Below, one piece after another: positions 1 to 6,755 of a DNA stretch of 10,209 nucleotides. A program made the position numbers and the translations under genes. The notes under the pieces were generated by a model. It was not told where the DNA came from. It did no database searches and was given only the letters and a program-made list of their open reading frames with translations. Source of the stretch: Solirubrobacteraceae bacterium (lineage in GTDB: Bacteria; Actinomycetota; Thermoleophilia; Solirubrobacterales; Solirubrobacteraceae); assembly GCA_030043235.1 (NCBI GenBank), contig JASHYF010000460.1:1-10209 (forward strand), read 5' to 3'. How positions within the stretch are numbered: the stretch's first letter is position 1; each line of letters starts with the position of its first letter.

Positions 1-1
1 T

Positions 2-595
2 CGCCTGGAGCACAAGCTCGGCATCCGCGCCTCGGACACGGCGGCCTTCCGCCTCGAGGACTGCCGCGTGCCGAAGGAGGACATGCTCGGGAGCGCGGCG
101 ATCGACGTCAAGCAGGGCTTCGGCGGCGCGATGCAGACGTTCGACAACACGCGCCCGCTCGTCGCGGCGATGGCCGTGGGGCTCACGCGGGCGTGTCTGG
201 AGGAGACGACCGCGCAGCTCGAGCGCGCGAACGTGCGGCTCGATCACGCCGCGCCGGCCAACGCCCAGCACGCGGCCGCCGCGCGCCTGCAGGAGATGGA
301 AGCCGACTACGAGGCCGCGCGCCTGTTGACGCTGGAGGCCGCGTGGATGGCCGACAACGGCAAACCCAACTCGCTGTACGCCTCGATGGCCAAGGCCAAG
401 GCTGGGCGCACGTGCGTGGAGGTGGCGCTCGCATGCGTGGAGCTGTGCGGCAGCCTCGGCTACGGAGAGAGCGCGCTGCTCGAGAAGTGGGCGCGCGACG
501 CCAAGATCCTCGACATCTTCGAGGGCACCCAGCAGATCCAGCTGTTGATCGTCGCGCGCCAGCTTCTGGGCAAGACCTCCGCGGAACTGCGCTAG
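2..595 (+). CDS. Acyl-CoA dehydrogenase, C-terminal part (5' end outside window)
   Basis: FAD-dependent enzyme that introduces the alpha,beta double bond into acyl-CoA thioesters in fatty-acid or branched-chain catabolism. The reading frame is open from base 2, so the gene starts upstream; 197 C-terminal residues are visible. The fragment begins in the middle beta domain, where GIRASDTAAFRLEDCRVP is the usual run-in to the C-terminal four-helix domain. Near the end, ILDIFEGTQQIQLLIVAR matches the family motif that carries the catalytic glutamate (the Glu of FEGT, codon 521-523, equivalent to MCAD Glu376), so the visible part looks functional. The phrase FDNTRPLVAAMAVG differs from the commoner DRGRI-type wording and may mark a subfamily; the acyl substrate cannot be told. 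The TAG stop lies 14 bp from the end of the convergent small gene at 610-879. Confidence 0.93.
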   Translation, partial: RLEHKLGIRASDTAAFRLEDCRVPKEDMLGSAAIDVKQGFGGAMQTFDNTRPLVAAMAVGLTRACLEETTAQLERANVRLDHAAPANAQHAAAARLQEMEADYEAARLLTLEAAWMADNGKPNSLYASMAKAKAGRTCVEVALACVELCGSLGYGESALLEKWARDAKILDIFEGTQQIQLLIVARQLLGKTSAELR

Positions 596-609
596 GCGAG
601 CGCGGAGCG

Positions 610-879
610 TCAGTCGAGGTTTTCGACGATCTCGTTCGCGCGCGACCACTGCTCCGGGGGGACGACGAGATAGACGTCTCCGTGACCGAATCGGTCGAGC
701 GGGTGATCGGCCGTGCATTGCGCGTCGAGGCCCATGCCCCGTAGCTGGTCGCGCCACGCCAGCGCTGTGGCCTGCTCTTCGAATGTGCTGACCGTCTCCC
801 AGTTCTCCAGGCGCGGGTCCCCGATCGACACCGCCGGCTCTCGCGCGGCACGTCGCCTGTGCAGCCACGGGATCGTCAC
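610..879 (-). CDS. Small conserved-looking hypothetical protein (DUF2007-like?)
   Basis: An 89-residue protein starting with GTG at 877-879. Residues 1-20 are basic and variable-looking. Residues 21-89 form a compact alpha/beta pattern: a strand (WETVSTF), a helix with EEQATALAWRDQLRGMGL, the cysteine-containing CTADHPLDRFGHGDVYLVV, and a closing helix PPEQWSRANEIVENLD. The order strand, helix, 'G-hydrophobic-A', strand ending LVVP, helix resembles DUF2007-type putative signal-transducing proteins, but this is from memory of the fold pattern and the function is unknown. There is no signal peptide or membrane segment. No clear Shine-Dalgarno precedes the GTG. The same frame is open upstream as far as a TAG at 889-891. 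It may be cotranscribed with the DivIVA-like gene 122 bp upstream. Confidence 0.7.
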   Translation of the reverse strand: MTIPWLHRRRAAREPAVSIGDPRLENWETVSTFEEQATALAWRDQLRGMGLDAQCTADHPLDRFGHGDVYLVVPPEQWSRANEIVENLD

Positions 880-888
880 GCCAACAGC

Positions 889-966
889 CTACGCCCGCTC
901 GGACCGCGTGCGCGGACCCAGCAGCTCCAGCAGCCGGGCATGCCGTTCGGAGCTCGGGTCGAGCAT
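889..966 (-). CDS. Doubtful 25-codon ORF in the gap upstream of the small hypothetical gene
   Basis: The 122-bp gap between the DivIVA-like gene and the small hypothetical gene contains one short minus-strand ORF, ATG at 964-966 to TAG at 889-891. It begins MLDPSSERHARLLELL and is amphipathic and Leu/Arg/Glu rich, with G or C at nearly all third positions, as in real genes here. It lies in exactly the same frame as the downstream gene, separated by TAG and three sense codons before that gene's GTG. It may be chance in G+C-rich DNA, a leader peptide, or the remnant of an N-terminal extension cut off by a nonsense change. No ribosome binding site is evident. Nothing else in this gap is recognisable. 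Confidence 0.2.
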   Translation of the reverse strand: MLDPSSERHARLLELLGPRTRSERA

Positions 967-1001
967 CCGCAGCAGCGCGACCTACCAGGGGTGTGAAGAA
1001 C

Positions 1002-1940
1002 CTACCCCTCGATCGCCGAGTACACCTCGTCGATCAGTTTCATGCGGTCGGGCAGCTGGAAGTTCTCGGCGAGATAGCGCTCGGTGTCCGCGCGCGACTC
1101 GCCGTTGAGCGCCATGTTCAGAGCGATCAGGCGTGCGCCGTCGACATCGCCCGCGCCCGCTTCGCCGGCCGGCGCCTGAGCTCCCGCCTGGGAGGGCACC
1201 GCGCCGAGCGCGCTGTCGAGCTCGGCCTCGAACGGGCTCTGCGGCGGCGCGGGCTCGTACTGCTCGGACGCCGCGGGCTCGTACTGCGCGGACGCCGCGG
1301 GCTCGTACTGCTGGGGCGGCTCGTGTTCATATTGCCGTGGCGGCGCCGACTCGTACTGCTGCGCAGATGCCGATTCGTACGGCTGCGCGGGCACGGACTC
1401 GAACTGGGCCGGCTGCGCGGGTTCGGCGGCGGTGCCGTTGCGTCCCGAGGCCGCGTCGTAGAGCTCGCTCATGCCGCCCTCCACCGCCGACAGGTCCGCC
1501 GCGAGGCGGCCGGCGCCAGCCCGCACGCTCTCCACGAGGGCGCCCATCTCACCGTCCATCGAGCCGACGTGCTCGACCAGCCGGGCCGTCACCTGTGCGA
1601 CCGCTGCGACGTGCTGACGCGCGCGCTCGATCGCCTCCTGGCGGGTGCGCTCGGCGTCGCGATCGGCATCCTCGCGCACCTGGCGCGCGTTCTCCAGCGC
1701 GTTGCGCTCGATTTCCTGGGCGGCCGTCTCCGCCGCCTGGATGATGCTCTGCACGTGCGTGCCGGCCGTAGAGGCGACCGACACGTCGGCGCCGCCGGTG
1801 ATCGACGCGCGCTGCAGCTGCTCGAACTCGTCGGCGAGCGACCGCAGGTGCGCATCCACGGCCGCGGGGTCGTACCCGCGCCTGCCGATCGGGAAGTCGC
1901 GACGCTCGATTGCCTGGCGATCGAACTCCACGGCGGGCAT
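1002..1940 (-). CDS. DivIVA-domain coiled-coil protein with octapeptide repeats
   Basis: A 312-residue protein with ATG at 1938-1940. Residues 12-42 (RRDFPIGRRGYDPAAVDAHL and following) match the N-terminal DivIVA/GpsB motif: the F-P-x-x-x-x-G-Y-D core that dimerises and touches the membrane, then a helix. Residues 62-165 are heptad-like and rich in Glu, Arg and Ala, predicting a long coiled coil. Residues 180-235 are seven copies of an eight-residue unit (Tyr-Glu-x-x-x-x-x-Gln), likely disordered. The last 45 residues (ARLIALNMALNGESRADTER to the end) look like a separate small helical module. DivIVA proteins in Actinobacteria organise polar growth and septation, so a scaffold role at the membrane is likely but unproven. 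The longer open frame upstream runs antisense-in-register through uvrB and is not coding. The gene follows uvrB by 23 bp, so cotranscription is likely. No good Shine-Dalgarno precedes the ATG. Confidence 0.85.
   Translation of the reverse strand: MPAVEFDRQAIERRDFPIGRRGYDPAAVDAHLRSLADEFEQLQRASITGGADVSVASTAGTHVQSIIQAAETAAQEIERNALENARQVREDADRDAERTRQEAIERARQHVAAVAQVTARLVEHVGSMDGEMGALVESVRAGAGRLAADLSAVEGGMSELYDAASGRNGTAAEPAQPAQFESVPAQPYESASAQQYESAPPRQYEHEPPQQYEPAASAQYEPAASEQYEPAPPQSPFEAELDSALGAVPSQAGAQAPAGEAGAGDVDGARLIALNMALNGESRADTERYLAENFQLPDRMKLIDEVYSAIEG
1236..1403 (-). repeat. 24-bp in-frame tandem repeat (7 copies) in the DivIVA-like gene
   Basis: Seven consecutive 24-bp units encode residues 180-235. 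Each unit starts with Tyr-Glu (Phe-Glu in the first) and most end in Gln. Variants include YESASAQQ, YESAPPRQ, YEHEPPQQ, YEPAASAQ and YEPAASEQ. The aromatic residues fall strictly at 180, 188, 196, 204, 212, 220 and 228. The last copies (YEPAAS-Q) are most alike, suggesting recent duplication at that end. The tract has no stop and no phase change, so it could vary in copy number without frameshift. Confidence 0.85.
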
Positions 1941-1963
1941 CCTAGCGAGCCGCGCGGTCGCGC

Positions 1964-4021
1964 TCAGCGAGCCTCGGCGGCGACGTCCGCCCGCCCGGCA
2001 TCGTTTCGGCCCATCTCCGCGAGGTCGCGGCGCAGCTCGCGCAGCTCGTCGCGCAGCTGGGCGGCGTACTCGAAGCGCAGGTCCTCGGCGGCCGCGAGCA
2101 TCTCCTCCTCGAGCTCGACGACCAGCCGCTCGAGCTCCGGAACGGATCCCCCGCCCACCCCCTCCCGGCCCGAGCGGCGCCTGGCCGAGCGGCGTTTGCG
2201 CCCGCGTGGCACCTTCGACTCGGCCTGCAGGAACTCGGCGATGTCGGAGATGCCCTTGACGATCGTGGCGGCGGTGATTCCGTGCTCCTCGTTGTAGGCG
2301 AGTTGGATCGCGCGCCGGCGATCGGTCTCTGAGATCGCCGCGCGCATCGCGCCCGTCTCTTTGTCCGCGTACATCAGCACGGTGCCCTCGACGTTGCGCG
2401 CGGCACGCCCGATCGTCTGGATCAGCGAGGTCTCGCCGCGCAGGAAGCCCTCCTTGTCGGCGTCGAGGATCGCCACGAGCGAGACCTCCGGCAGGTCGAG
2501 CCCCTCGCGCAGCAGGTTCACGCCGACGAGCACGTCGTACTCGCCGAGGCGCAGGTCGCGGATGATCTGGATGCGCTCCAGCGTGTCGATCTCCGAGTGC
2601 AGGTAGCGCGTGCGGAAGCCCATCTCGAGCAGGTACTGCGAGAGGTCCTCGGACATCTTCTTGGTGAGCGTCGTCACCAGCACGCGCTCGTCGCGCTCGA
2701 CGCGCCTTCTGACCTCGTTCATGAGGTCGTCGATCTGGTTCTTGGTCTCGCGCACCTGCACCACCGGGTCGACGATGCCCGTGGGGCGCACGATCTGCTC
2801 GACCACGCTCGTGGAGCGCGCACGCTCGTACTCGCCCGGGGTGGCGGACACGAACAGCAGCTGCGGGGTGATCGAGAGGAACTCGGCGAACGTCTGCGGG
2901 CGGTTGTCGAGCGCGCTGGGCAGCCGGAAGCCGTAGTCGACGAGCGTCTGCTTGCGCGAGCGGTCGCCCTCGTACATGCCGCCGATCTGCGGCACCGTCT
3001 GGTGGGACTCGTCGATGAAGCACACGAAGTCTCCGGGGAAGTAGTCGAGCAGGCAGTACGGCCGCGAGCCGGGCGCGCGGGCGTCGAGGATGCGCGAGTA
3101 GTTCTCGATCCCCGAGCAGAAGCCGACCTCGCGCAGCATCTCCATGTCGTACTGCGTGCGCTGGCGCAGGCGATGGGACTCGAGCATCTTGCCTTCTGAC
3201 TCGAGCTGCTCGCAGCGCTCGTTCAGCTCCCTGCCGATCTCCTGGACGCCCGCCTCGATCGTGCCCTCCTTGACGTTGTAGTGGGTGGCGGGCCAGATCG
3301 CGACGTGCTCGAGGTCGTCCGCGAGCAGCTCGCCGGTGAGCGGGTCGAAGTGCTGCAGCCGTTCCACCTCGTCGCCGAACATCCTCGCGCGAAAGGCCGT
3401 CTCGGCGTAGGCGGGGAACACCTCGAGCGTCTCGCCGCGCACGCGGAAGCTGCCGCGCGAGAGCACGTTGTCGTTGCGCGTGTACTGAATCGAGACGAGC
3501 TTGCGCAGCAGCTGGTCGCGGTCGATCTCCTCGCCGCGCTTGAGGATCTGCATGTTCATCTCATACGTCTCCGGCGAGCCGAGGCCGTAGATGCACGACA
3601 CGGACGCCACCACGATCACGTCGCGGCGCGCGAACACCGCGGCCGTGGCCGCGTGGCGCAGGCGGTCGACCTCCTGGTTGATGGCGGAGTCCTTCTCGAT
3701 GTACAGGTCGCGGCTGGGGACGTACGCCTCCGGCTGGTAGTAGTCGTAGTAGGAGACGAAGTACTCGACGGCGTTCTCCGGGAAGAACGTGCGGAACTCG
3801 TTGCACAGCTGCGCAGCCAGGGTCTTGTTGTGGGCGATCACCAGCGCCGGGCGCTGCACCGCCTCGATCACCCCGGCCATCGTCATCGTCTTGCCCGTGC
3901 CGGTCGCGCCGAGCAGCGTCTGGAAGCGCTCGCCCGCGTGCACGCCCTCCGCCAGCGCCGCGATCGCCTTCGGCTGGTCGGCCGTGGGCGTGAAGGCGGA
4001 GTCGAGCTTGAAGTCGGGCAT
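1964..4021 (-). CDS. uvrB: Excinuclease ABC subunit B
   Basis: UvrB is the damage-verifying ATPase of bacterial nucleotide excision repair. UvrA loads it at a lesion, it clamps the DNA with its beta-hairpin, and it then recruits UvrC. The 685-residue length is normal for the family. Visible motifs are Walker A GATGTGKT (38-45), the beta-hairpin from about 92 to 123 ([14 protein letters not shown], then [15 protein letters not shown]), the Walker B-like DESH (337-340), SATPGEYE (392-399), helicase motif [11 protein letters not shown] (535-543), and a C-terminal UVR coiled-coil domain (about 628-663) that binds UvrC. A basic Gly/Arg stretch (606-626) links it to the UVR domain. The ATG at 4019-4021 gives the expected MPDFKL N-terminus. 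I see no LexA-type GAAC-N4-GTTC box in the 57 bp upstream. uvrA is not adjacent. The gene lies in an actinobacterial rpsA-coaE-uvrB neighbourhood. Confidence 0.98.
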   Translation of the reverse strand: MPDFKLDSAFTPTADQPKAIAALAEGVHAGERFQTLLGATGTGKTMTMAGVIEAVQRPALVIAHNKTLAAQLCNEFRTFFPENAVEYFVSYYDYYQPEAYVPSRDLYIEKDSAINQEVDRLRHAATAAVFARRDVIVVASVSCIYGLGSPETYEMNMQILKRGEEIDRDQLLRKLVSIQYTRNDNVLSRGSFRVRGETLEVFPAYAETAFRARMFGDEVERLQHFDPLTGELLADDLEHVAIWPATHYNVKEGTIEAGVQEIGRELNERCEQLESEGKMLESHRLRQRTQYDMEMLREVGFCSGIENYSRILDARAPGSRPYCLLDYFPGDFVCFIDESHQTVPQIGGMYEGDRSRKQTLVDYGFRLPSALDNRPQTFAEFLSITPQLLFVSATPGEYERARSTSVVEQIVRPTGIVDPVVQVRETKNQIDDLMNEVRRRVERDERVLVTTLTKKMSEDLSQYLLEMGFRTRYLHSEIDTLERIQIIRDLRLGEYDVLVGVNLLREGLDLPEVSLVAILDADKEGFLRGETSLIQTIGRAARNVEGTVLMYADKETGAMRAAISETDRRRAIQLAYNEEHGITAATIVKGISDIAEFLQAESKVPRGRKRRSARRRSGREGVGGGSVPELERLVVELEEEMLAAAEDLRFEYAAQLRDELRELRRDLAEMGRNDAGRADVAAEAR

Positions 4022-4078
4022 GCGGGGACGCTGCGCCTAGAGTAGCCTCTCCTGCAGAGCGGCCTACATGGGTGCACC
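4022..4078. promoter_or_regulatory. Divergent promoter region between uvrB and the RCC1 gene
   Basis: These 57 bp must contain the start signals for both divergent genes unless the promoters lie inside coding sequence. At 4038-4044 the sequence TAGAGTA carries a TANNNT -10-like hexamer on both strands: TAGAGT for the plus strand, TACTCT for the minus strand. No convincing -35 element lies at 16-19 bp on either side. A short imperfect palindrome (CTCTCCTGCAGAG, 4047-4059) lies beside it and could be an operator. These are weak matches found by eye. Both genes lack a clear Shine-Dalgarno. Confidence 0.3.
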
Positions 4079-6160
4079 TTGGGCTTGACCGGCAGTGGCG
4101 GACGACTCGCGGCAACCGTGCTCGTCGTCGTGCTTGTCGGCACCGCAGGCGCTGCCACCAGCGTATTGGCTGGCGGCGTGGGCAAAGGCGGCGAAGCCGG
4201 CTCGCCGCTGCAGGCATGGGGCGACAACACCTACGGCGAGATCGGCCACGGGCCGCGGACGGCTGAACCCGTGCGCTCGCCGGTCGCGGTGGAAGGCATC
4301 AGCTGCGCCGTATCCGCCGCCGTCAGCTTTCACGACAGCTACGCCGTGCTCCCCGACGGCCACGTGGACGCGTGGGGCGCGGACAACTCGCAGGGAGGGC
4401 TCGGGGACGGCGACCCGGGCCACCAGGAATACAGCTACAAACCGGTCGAAGTGCCGGGCATCTCGAACGCGGTGCAGATCGCCGCCGAAATCCCCGACAC
4501 GTATGTGCTGCTGTCAGACGGAACGATCGATGCGTGGGGGAACTCCGCCGACGGCGCGTTCGGCCTCGGATCCCCCGGACCCAGCTCCGGCGACCTCCCC
4601 GTCACCGGGATCGGCGATCTCAGCGGGGTCAGCCAGATCGCCACCGGCGGCGGCGCGCAGCTCGCGCTGCTGAGCAACGGCGAAGTGCGCTCGTGGGGGT
4701 TCAACGACGACGGTCAGCTCGGCAACGACACTGAGGACACCGAAGTCGAACCCGTCGCGGTCGGGAACGAAAAAGACACGGAACACCTCAAGCACGTGAA
4801 GGCGGTCGCCGAGGGCGTCGGCTACAGCCTCGCGCTGATGGAAGACGGCGAAGTGATGGCCTGGGGAGGCAGCCCGACGTCGGGTCTCGGCGCCGGCAAC
4901 CTCAAGACGGAGAGCGAGCTGCCGGTGCCGGTGGAAGCCGTGGAAGGCAAAGGCGAACACCTGCAGCACGTGATCGCCGTCGCCGCCGGCGCGTCAACCG
5001 CGTACGCGCTGCTCGAAGGAGGCACCATGGTGGCCTGGGGCTACGACGCCCTCGGGCAGCTGGGCAACGGCAAAGCGGAAGCCGTCACGGCGTTCCACCC
5101 GGTCGCGGTGGAATCGCTCAAAGAAGTCGTCGAAATCGCCGCCACCGAGGGAGACGGATATGCGCGGCTGGCCAACGGCACGGTGTGGGCGTGGGGCAAC
5201 AACACGCAGGGCGAGGTGGGGAACGGCTCGGAAACGACGCCGATCCCGACTCCCACGCAGGTGACGGGGCTCGGCTCCTCCACCACGCGGCTGGCGGACG
5301 GCCCGCAGGGACAGCCCGAGCTCGCGCTCGGCGCGATCTCCACCGAATGCGAAACCGGCACCGGCACGGGAACCGGCACCGGCACGGGAACCGGCACCGG
5401 CACCGGCACGGGGACCGGCACCGGCACGAGCACCACGGAAACCTCGCACACGGAATCGACCTCCTCCACCCCCAGCGGCGGCGGCACATCCTCGACCTCC
5501 TCCACTTCGACGGGCACGTCGACCGCCGCGAGCACCGCCACGACGTCGGCCGCGGAAGCTGCGGAGGCGGCGGTGAACCTTGCGCTGCAATGCAGCGGAC
5601 GCGAGCTGGCGCTCACGGACGTGGTCGAGCAGAACGGACGGGTGGCGCTCGACGGCGTCGCCGTCGGCAGCCTGGCGGGGCACACGGTGAAGATCGTCTT
5701 CGACGGCCGCCAGCAGGTCGCCACCGCGAAGGTGGCCGGCGACGGGCAGTTCAGCGCGAGCGCACCGCTGCCCCCGCCGAGCCTGCGCAACAGCAACAGC
5801 GCGCGCTACCAGGCCCTGTCGGGCGCGCTGCAGTCGCTCGACCTCAAGCTCACGCGGCGCCTGATCCTCGATCCGCCGACGAGCTCCGCTGGCAAGGTGA
5901 CGCTGACCGGCGAGGTGGTGCCCCCGCTCGGCAAGCCGATCGCCCCGCTCCTCGTCCAGCAGCAAACCACCTGCAGCGGGGCGCACACGGTGGCCAAGGT
6001 GAAGCCGAGCGCGAGCGGGCGCTTCACGGTGACGGTTTCCGCTCCGACGGACGCTCGGGCGGCCCTCTACCGACTCTCCACGAAGGTGCGCGAGAACACC
6101 TCCAGCCGCGTGCTGTTCTCGACGTTCAGCTTGCCCGAGGTGGCAGGCCTGATCTCGTAG
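4079..6160 (+). CDS. Secreted RCC1-repeat beta-propeller protein with Thr-Gly tract and two Ig-like domains
   Basis: A 693-residue protein if the TTG at 4079 is the start; no ATG or GTG lies upstream in frame before the TAG at 4043-4045. That start gives a good signal peptide: Arg9, then the hydrophobic run AATVLVVVLVGTAG, with likely cleavage near residue 24 or 31. Residues 43-420 hold seven RCC1-type repeats, each with a (A/S)WG signature (46, 98, 152, 205, 261, 319, 371) followed by G-x-x-G patterns such as DGQLGN, which suits a seven-bladed propeller. Residues 426-449 are twelve Thr-Gly pairs, and 450-490 are Ser/Thr-rich linker. Residues 500-690 form two similar beta-sandwich halves, each with one CSG motif (Cys505, Cys632). 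There is no LPxTG, C-terminal membrane anchor or catalytic motif; I infer extracellular binding or display. It lies opposite in strand to its neighbours, and its Glu codons differ between propeller and C-terminus. The start is uncertain. Confidence 0.85.
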   Translation: MGLTGSGGRLAATVLVVVLVGTAGAATSVLAGGVGKGGEAGSPLQAWGDNTYGEIGHGPRTAEPVRSPVAVEGISCAVSAAVSFHDSYAVLPDGHVDAWGADNSQGGLGDGDPGHQEYSYKPVEVPGISNAVQIAAEIPDTYVLLSDGTIDAWGNSADGAFGLGSPGPSSGDLPVTGIGDLSGVSQIATGGGAQLALLSNGEVRSWGFNDDGQLGNDTEDTEVEPVAVGNEKDTEHLKHVKAVAEGVGYSLALMEDGEVMAWGGSPTSGLGAGNLKTESELPVPVEAVEGKGEHLQHVIAVAAGASTAYALLEGGTMVAWGYDALGQLGNGKAEAVTAFHPVAVESLKEVVEIAATEGDGYARLANGTVWAWGNNTQGEVGNGSETTPIPTPTQVTGLGSSTTRLADGPQGQPELALGAISTECETGTGTGTGTGTGTGTGTGTGTGTGTSTTETSHTESTSSTPSGGGTSSTSSTSTGTSTAASTATTSAAEAAEAAVNLALQCSGRELALTDVVEQNGRVALDGVAVGSLAGHTVKIVFDGRQQVATAKVAGDGQFSASAPLPPPSLRNSNSARYQALSGALQSLDLKLTRRLILDPPTSSAGKVTLTGEVVPPLGKPIAPLLVQQQTTCSGAHTVAKVKPSASGRFTVTVSAPTDARAALYRLSTKVRENTSSRVLFSTFSLPEVAGLIS
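5354..5431 (+). repeat. 6-bp/18-bp minisatellite encoding the Thr-Gly tract
   Basis: Thirteen hexamers of the form ACSGGN or a close variant encode twelve Thr-Gly pairs and a final Thr-Ser. A higher-order 18-bp unit (ACCGGC ACCGGC ACGGGR) is visible at 5354-5371, 5372-5389 and 5396-5413. A variant ending ACGAGC lies at 5414-5431, and one extra hexamer is inserted at 5390-5395. The period is always a multiple of three, so length change would keep the frame. The pattern points to slippage or unequal crossing-over. Confidence 0.9.
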
Positions 6161-6176
6161 GGCAGCGGCGCACTCG

Positions 6177-6755
6177 CTACTCCAGCCCCAGCTCCCGCGG
6201 GTACGTAGCCCTGTACGCGCGCTGGGCCTTCAGCACGCGCCGCACGTATTCGCGCGTTTGCGGGAATGGGATCTGATCGACGCTCAGCTGCCGGCCTGCG
6301 GCGCTGGCTTGCGCGACCCACCTGTCGACGTTTGACTGGCCGCCGTTGTACGCGGCCACGGCGAGCATCTCGTTGCCGTCGTAGTGGTCGAGCAGATAGC
6401 GCAGGTAGTAGCTGCCGTAGGCCACGTTGACGCTCGGGTTGGACAGGTCGCTCGCGCTGAAGTCCACCCCTCCGGAGAGGTGTGCGAGGTAATAGGCGGT
6501 GGATGGCATGACCTGCATCAACCCCTGCGCTCCGGCGGAGGATGGACGCGGGTCGAACTTGGTCTCCGCGTAGATCACCGCGGCTATCAGCGCCGGGTCC
6601 AGTCGCTTCTCGGCAGCCTGTTCGCGGATGATGCTCGCGTCGCTCAGCGGCAGCGCGAGCTCGCGCGTCGCCTGGTGCAGGATCGACACCGTCACCGCCA
6701 CGAACAGCGCCGCCACGACGACCATCGCGAGCGTGCGCAGGATCCGCCGGCTCAT
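6177..6755 (-). CDS. Membrane-anchored lytic transglycosylase (SLT domain)
   Basis: Cleaves the MurNAc-GlcNAc bond of peptidoglycan with formation of 1,6-anhydro-MurNAc. The protein has 192 residues. Residues 1-7 are basic (MSRRILR) and about 8-27 form one hydrophobic helix, so it is probably anchored with the enzyme outside. The SLT fold occupies about 38-185. IYAETKFDP carries the catalytic Glu64; GAQGLMQVMPST (75-86) and AVAAYNGG (132-139) are the other family motifs. All key residues are present. It is short for the family, essentially anchor plus catalytic domain, with no LysM or other wall-binding module. The ATG at 6753-6755 overlaps the coaE stop as ATGA, so translation is probably coupled to coaE. 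It converges with the RCC1 gene, 16 bp away, with no room for a normal terminator hairpin between them. Confidence 0.95.
   Translation of the reverse strand: MSRRILRTLAMVVVAALFVAVTVSILHQATRELALPLSDASIIREQAAEKRLDPALIAAVIYAETKFDPRPSSAGAQGLMQVMPSTAYYLAHLSGGVDFSASDLSNPSVNVAYGSYYLRYLLDHYDGNEMLAVAAYNGGQSNVDRWVAQASAAGRQLSVDQIPFPQTREYVRRVLKAQRAYRATYPRELGLE

Noticed and set aside
987-1009. Hairpin AGGGGT...ACCCCT as a terminator of the DivIVA-like gene
   Set aside because: The stem is only 6-7 bp, overlaps the stop codon, and no U-rich tract follows on the minus strand; too weak to call.
993-2297. Long plus-strand open frame opposite the DivIVA-like gene and the uvrB end
   Set aside because: It is Arg/Leu-rich with repeats that simply mirror the octapeptide DNA repeat; the minus-strand proteins have recognisable domains.
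1941-3023. Upstream extension of the DivIVA-like frame into uvrB
   Set aside because: This part overlaps uvrB in another frame and reads as Arg/Ala/Pro low complexity; the DivIVA motif begins just after the ATG at 1940.
4022-4078. SOS (LexA) box for uvrB
   Set aside because: No GAAC-N4-GTTC or near match is present in the upstream gap.
5185-6276. Alternative plus-strand frame across the C-terminal half of the RCC1 gene
   Set aside because: It translates the Thr-Gly repeat as HRHGN-like repeats and has no domain. The RCC1 frame carries a signal peptide, repeats and a sandwich pair.
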